Positions 14,747-18,508 of a stretch of 18,508 nt of DNA are shown here, piece by piece. The stretch lies in contig JAUWIE010000059.1 in NCBI GenBank assembly GCA_030605515.1, forward strand, positions 1-18,508, written 5' to 3'. Made by a program: the position numbers and the translations under genes. Numbering within the stretch: the first letter of the stretch is position 1; every line of letters begins with the position of its first letter. Source of the stretch: Thermoplasmatota archaeon. Lineage in GTDB: Archaea > Thermoplasmatota > E2 > DHVEG-1. The notes under the pieces are model-generated. The model was not told where the DNA came from. It did no database searches and saw nothing but the letters and a program-made list of their open reading frames with translations.

Positions 14747-16004
14747 ATGGTGAAAAAAAATAAATCGTCAACAGTTTCAGGCTTCTACAAATTCCCGGTT
14801 GAAAAAAGAATTGAGTTTGTAAAAAATTTTTCAGATTTAAATGAAGAAGATATAAAGTTGTTCTCATCTTGTCTTGAGATAGATATTGCAGATAGGATGA
14901 TAGAGAACGTTCTGGGAACATTTGAATTTCCTTTAGGTATCGCTGTTAATTTCCTTGTCAACGGTAAAGATTACCTTGTACCAATGGCAACTGAAGAATC
15001 AAGTGTTGTTGCTGCTGCAAGTAATGCTGCTAAAATTGCTAGGGTTAAAGGTGGATTTAGTACAGAGTGCTCTGAACCTTTGATGATAGGTCAAATTCAG
15101 ATTATACACATAGATGATATTGCAGAAGCAGCAAAAAAAATATTGGAGCATAAAAAAGAAATTTTACATCTTGCAAATGAACAAGATCAAGTCTTAGTAA
15201 AATTTGGTGGTGGAGCCAAGGATATTGAGGTAAGAATTCTTGATAGTCCACTTGGAAAAATGATTGTAACTCATCTAATTGTTGATGTTCGAGATGCTAT
15301 GGGTGCAAATGCTGTTAACACAATGTGTGAAGCTTTAGCTCCATTGCTTGAAGAGATATCTGGAGGAAAAGTTAGATTAAAAATTCTTTCAAATCTTGCT
15401 GATAAAAGAATTATAAAAGCAAAAGCTGTGTTTGACAAGGAAAAAATCGGTGGAAAACATGTCGTTGATTCTTTTCTTGAATCGTATAACTTAGCAGCTG
15501 TTGATCCTTATAGAGCCGCAACTCACAATAAGGGTATTATGAACGGTATAGATTCATTAATTATTGCGACTGGGAATGATTTCCGTGCAATTGAAGCAGG
15601 TGCTCATGCTTATGCATCAAGAAACGGACAATATACTTCTCTTAGCACCTATTACAAGGATAAAAACGGGGATCTTGTAGGTGAGTTAGAACTTCCTCTT
15701 GCAGTAGGAATCGTTGGGGGAGCAGGAAATATACATCCTAAGGCAAGGCTTTGTAAGAAAATCCTTGGAATAAAAACAGCACAAGAGTTAGCAGAAGTTG
15801 CTGTAAGCCTTGGACTTGCACAAAACTTTGCAGCAGTATTTGCTCTTTCAACAGTAGGAATTCAAAAAGGACATATGTCTCTTCATGCAAAAAACATAGC
15901 AGTAATGGCCGGAGCAAAAGGAGAAGAAATTAACAAAGTAGCCGAACAAATGATCAAGGAGAAAAAAATAAAACTTGATAGAGCAGAAGAAATAATCTCA
16001 GAAA

Positions 16005-16012
<8 letters not shown>
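14747..16012 (+). CDS. hmgA: 3-hydroxy-3-methylglutaryl-CoA reductase, class II
   Basis: The enzyme makes mevalonate from HMG-CoA, the committed step to isoprenoid membrane lipids. The 421-residue product is of the class II type: [20 protein letters not shown], then [14 protein letters not shown]. The likely catalytic residues are Glu83, Lys262 (THNKGIMNG), Asp278 (GNDFRAIE) and His376 (QKGHMSLHA); the [10 protein letters not shown] block lies at about 183-192. I prefer the ATG at 14747 because GGAG lies 9 nt upstream and the count then places the catalytic Glu at position 83, as in the well-studied class II enzyme; the ATG at 14732 is possible. The 3' end overlaps pyrI on the other strand by 8 nt. 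Most archaea use class I, and class II is known from Archaeoglobus and Thermoplasma relatives, probably by transfer from bacteria. Confidence 0.96.
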
Positions 16013-17386
<1,374 letters not shown>

Positions 17387-17417
17387 TTAGATCAAAAAAA
17401 AGGGGATGCATTCATAA

Positions 17418-17449
17418 CTTAATATACTTTTTAATTTGAAAAATTAAAA
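17418..17449 (-). promoter_or_regulatory. pyrBI promoter with a 9-bp AT inverted repeat
   Basis: A minus-strand TATA-like AGTATATTAA (17418-17428) lies about 38 nt upstream of the pyrB ATG. Just upstream, TTTTAATTT (17429-17437) and AAATTAAAA (17441-17449) form a perfect inverted repeat around GAA, at the position of the BRE. It may be an operator, but its pure AT content makes chance plausible. Confidence 0.4.
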
Positions 17450-17551
17450 TAATTTGTCAAAATATTTAGCAAAAGATATTAATATACGGAAATGAGTTTA
17501 TATTATTCTGATAAGAAGTGTCCAATAACATATAAATATTTAATACCTAAC

Positions 17552-17560
17552 TTTATATAA
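17552..17560 (+). promoter_or_regulatory. TATA-like box for the Lys/Glu-rich HhH gene
   Basis: TTTATATAA is centred about 22 nt from an in-frame GTG at 17578 and about 31 nt from the ATG at 17587. Both are compatible with a leaderless or nearly leaderless message. Confidence 0.45.
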
Positions 17561-17586
17561 TTAAAGATAAATGGTATGTGAATAAC

Positions 17587-18508
17587 ATGCAAAAAAAATC
17601 TAAAAAAGAGAGATTAGAAAAATTACGAAAGATATTAGATGATTCTTCTGATGAGAAAATCCATCCCGACGATGAAAAACACTTGCAATCATTACGTAAA
17701 AGGCTAGATAGCTCTTATAAAGAAGGAATTACTAGTGTTTCAAAAGAATACAAGCAAGAAAATGATCTTTTAAAACCAAGGGTTACAATACACCATTCAA
17801 AAGAAGAGAGAATAGAAAGACTGCCTATAACAACGCATATTATCCATAAAGAACCAGTTGAAATAGGAATAAAAGAACAAAAAGAAGATTTAGTAAAAGA
17901 TAATGAGTTATATGAAATTCAAAAAGTTGAAATCAAAGAGCCTGAATTTATTGAAGTTAAACCAAAGGAAATAAAAGAGAAATCTAAGGATTTAGCAATA
18001 AAAAAGGAAGAAGCAATAAGTTCAGATGATAATATTCCAGAGTTTTTAGAGGTAGCGCCTGAAGAAATCAGGGAAAAAGAAGCAATATCTAAGGAAGTAG
18101 AACATAAAACAGATGAAAAAAATGAAGATGCTGAAATTAAGAAAGAGGGAGATATTCCTGAATGGGAACTAGTTGATACTGAAAAAAGTGATGAATTATT
18201 TTTACCTGTAGAAGAAAAAGAGGAACTCCCCAGCCCTATAGAAGAGATAAAAAAGGAGAGTTTAGAGTTTGAACCTGTAGGTGATGAAAAAAAAGCAATT
18301 AGATCAGAAAAAGAAGTGATTTTTAAAGAGAAAGAAGAATTAATAGAAGAACCCATCATACCCATAGAACAAAAAACCAAACCATTCAAAGAAATAAAAA
18401 ACATAGACGAAAAAACAGCCATACAACTCTACGACAACGGAATCACAAACATAGAAACACTAAACAAAACCCCTGACAAAAAACTCAAAAAAATCAAAGG
18501 ACTAAAAA
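17587..18508 (+). CDS. Lys/Glu-rich protein with a helix-hairpin-helix module (3' end missing)
   Basis: The frame stays open from the ATG at 17587 (or GTG at 17578) to the window edge, giving 307 residues without a stop. Residues 1-60 are basic and helical (KSKKERLEKLRKILDD, then KHLQSLRKRLDSSYKEG). Residues ~60-255 are a long, very charged, probably disordered or coiled stretch rich in Glu, Lys and Ile, with repeated VE-I-K and IPE-like phrases (DNIPEFLEVAPEEIRE, DIPEWELVDTEKSDE). From about residue 262 a helix-hairpin-helix module begins: FKEIKNIDEKTAIQLYDNGI, then TNIETLNKTPDKKLKKIKGL. It is a DNA- or protein-binding fold often found in tandem. From 18352 the codons change sharply: of 52 codons, 19 end in C, one in T and none in G. 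I do not recognise the whole protein. Part of the gene lies beyond the window. Confidence 0.7.
   Translation, partial: MQKKSKKERLEKLRKILDDSSDEKIHPDDEKHLQSLRKRLDSSYKEGITSVSKEYKQENDLLKPRVTIHHSKEERIERLPITTHIIHKEPVEIGIKEQKEDLVKDNELYEIQKVEIKEPEFIEVKPKEIKEKSKDLAIKKEEAISSDDNIPEFLEVAPEEIREKEAISKEVEHKTDEKNEDAEIKKEGDIPEWELVDTEKSDELFLPVEEKEELPSPIEEIKKESLEFEPVGDEKKAIRSEKEVIFKEKEELIEEPIIPIEQKTKPFKEIKNIDEKTAIQLYDNGITNIETLNKTPDKKLKKIKGLK

Noticed and set aside
17919..18422. Minus-strand open frame of 167 codons, very Ser/Phe-rich
   Set aside because: It is the complement of the Lys/Glu-rich gene: GAA, AAA and GAT codons read backwards give Phe and Ser. The plus-strand frame has a promoter, a start and a domain.

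Overview
The window is archaeal chromosomal DNA of low GC content (about one third G+C by eye). The evidence is a full-length archaeosine-type tRNA-guanine transglycosylase, TiaS (agmatidine synthesis for tRNA-Ile2), the archaeal secE-spt5-rpl11 cluster next to ftsZ, aspartate carbamoyltransferase with its regulatory chain, and HMG-CoA reductase for isoprenoid lipids. Promoters look archaeal: TATA-like boxes about 22-28 nt upstream of leaderless starts, or a little further upstream of Shine-Dalgarno (SD) led starts. FtsZ, a class II HMG-CoA reductase and many small 'SGC' lipoproteins point to a euryarchaeon. A Thermoplasmatota-related lineage is my best guess, but that is inference.

Layout. 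1-501: C-terminal end of a secreted protein with an Fn3-like and a type I dockerin domain. 739-3069: an archaeal HTH regulator (COG1395 type) and tiaS, divergent from one TATA-like element; tiaS has no usable start codon in frame and looks like a one-base frameshift. 3074-5629: a secreted CrtC/AttH-type lipocalin-like protein, tRNA-Gly(GCC), and a lipoprotein with a NosD-type beta-helix. 5875-7471: a PHP phosphoesterase, then a two-gene unit (membrane zinc-ribbon protein plus small lipoprotein). 7601-10179: rpl11, spt5, secE and ftsZ on the minus strand. 10287-11918: nadC and aspartate dehydrogenase, divergent, for NAD synthesis. 12047-16012: tgtA, an unrecognised 200-residue protein, and hmgA. 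16005-17386: pyrB-pyrI, convergent with hmgA and overlapping it by 8 nt. 17587-end: a truncated Lys/Glu-rich gene ending in a helix-hairpin-helix module with very different codon use.

Most of the window is conserved housekeeping DNA: translation, protein secretion, division, NAD, pyrimidine and isoprenoid synthesis, and tRNA modification. The variable part is 1-7500, which carries surface proteins and lipoproteins. I see no CRISPR array, transposase, integrase or recognisable defence system. The items most worth a second look are the tiaS start, the codon-usage switch at 18352, a structured intergenic region at 6547-6670 with its own TATA-like box, and the small uncharacterised membrane and soluble proteins.
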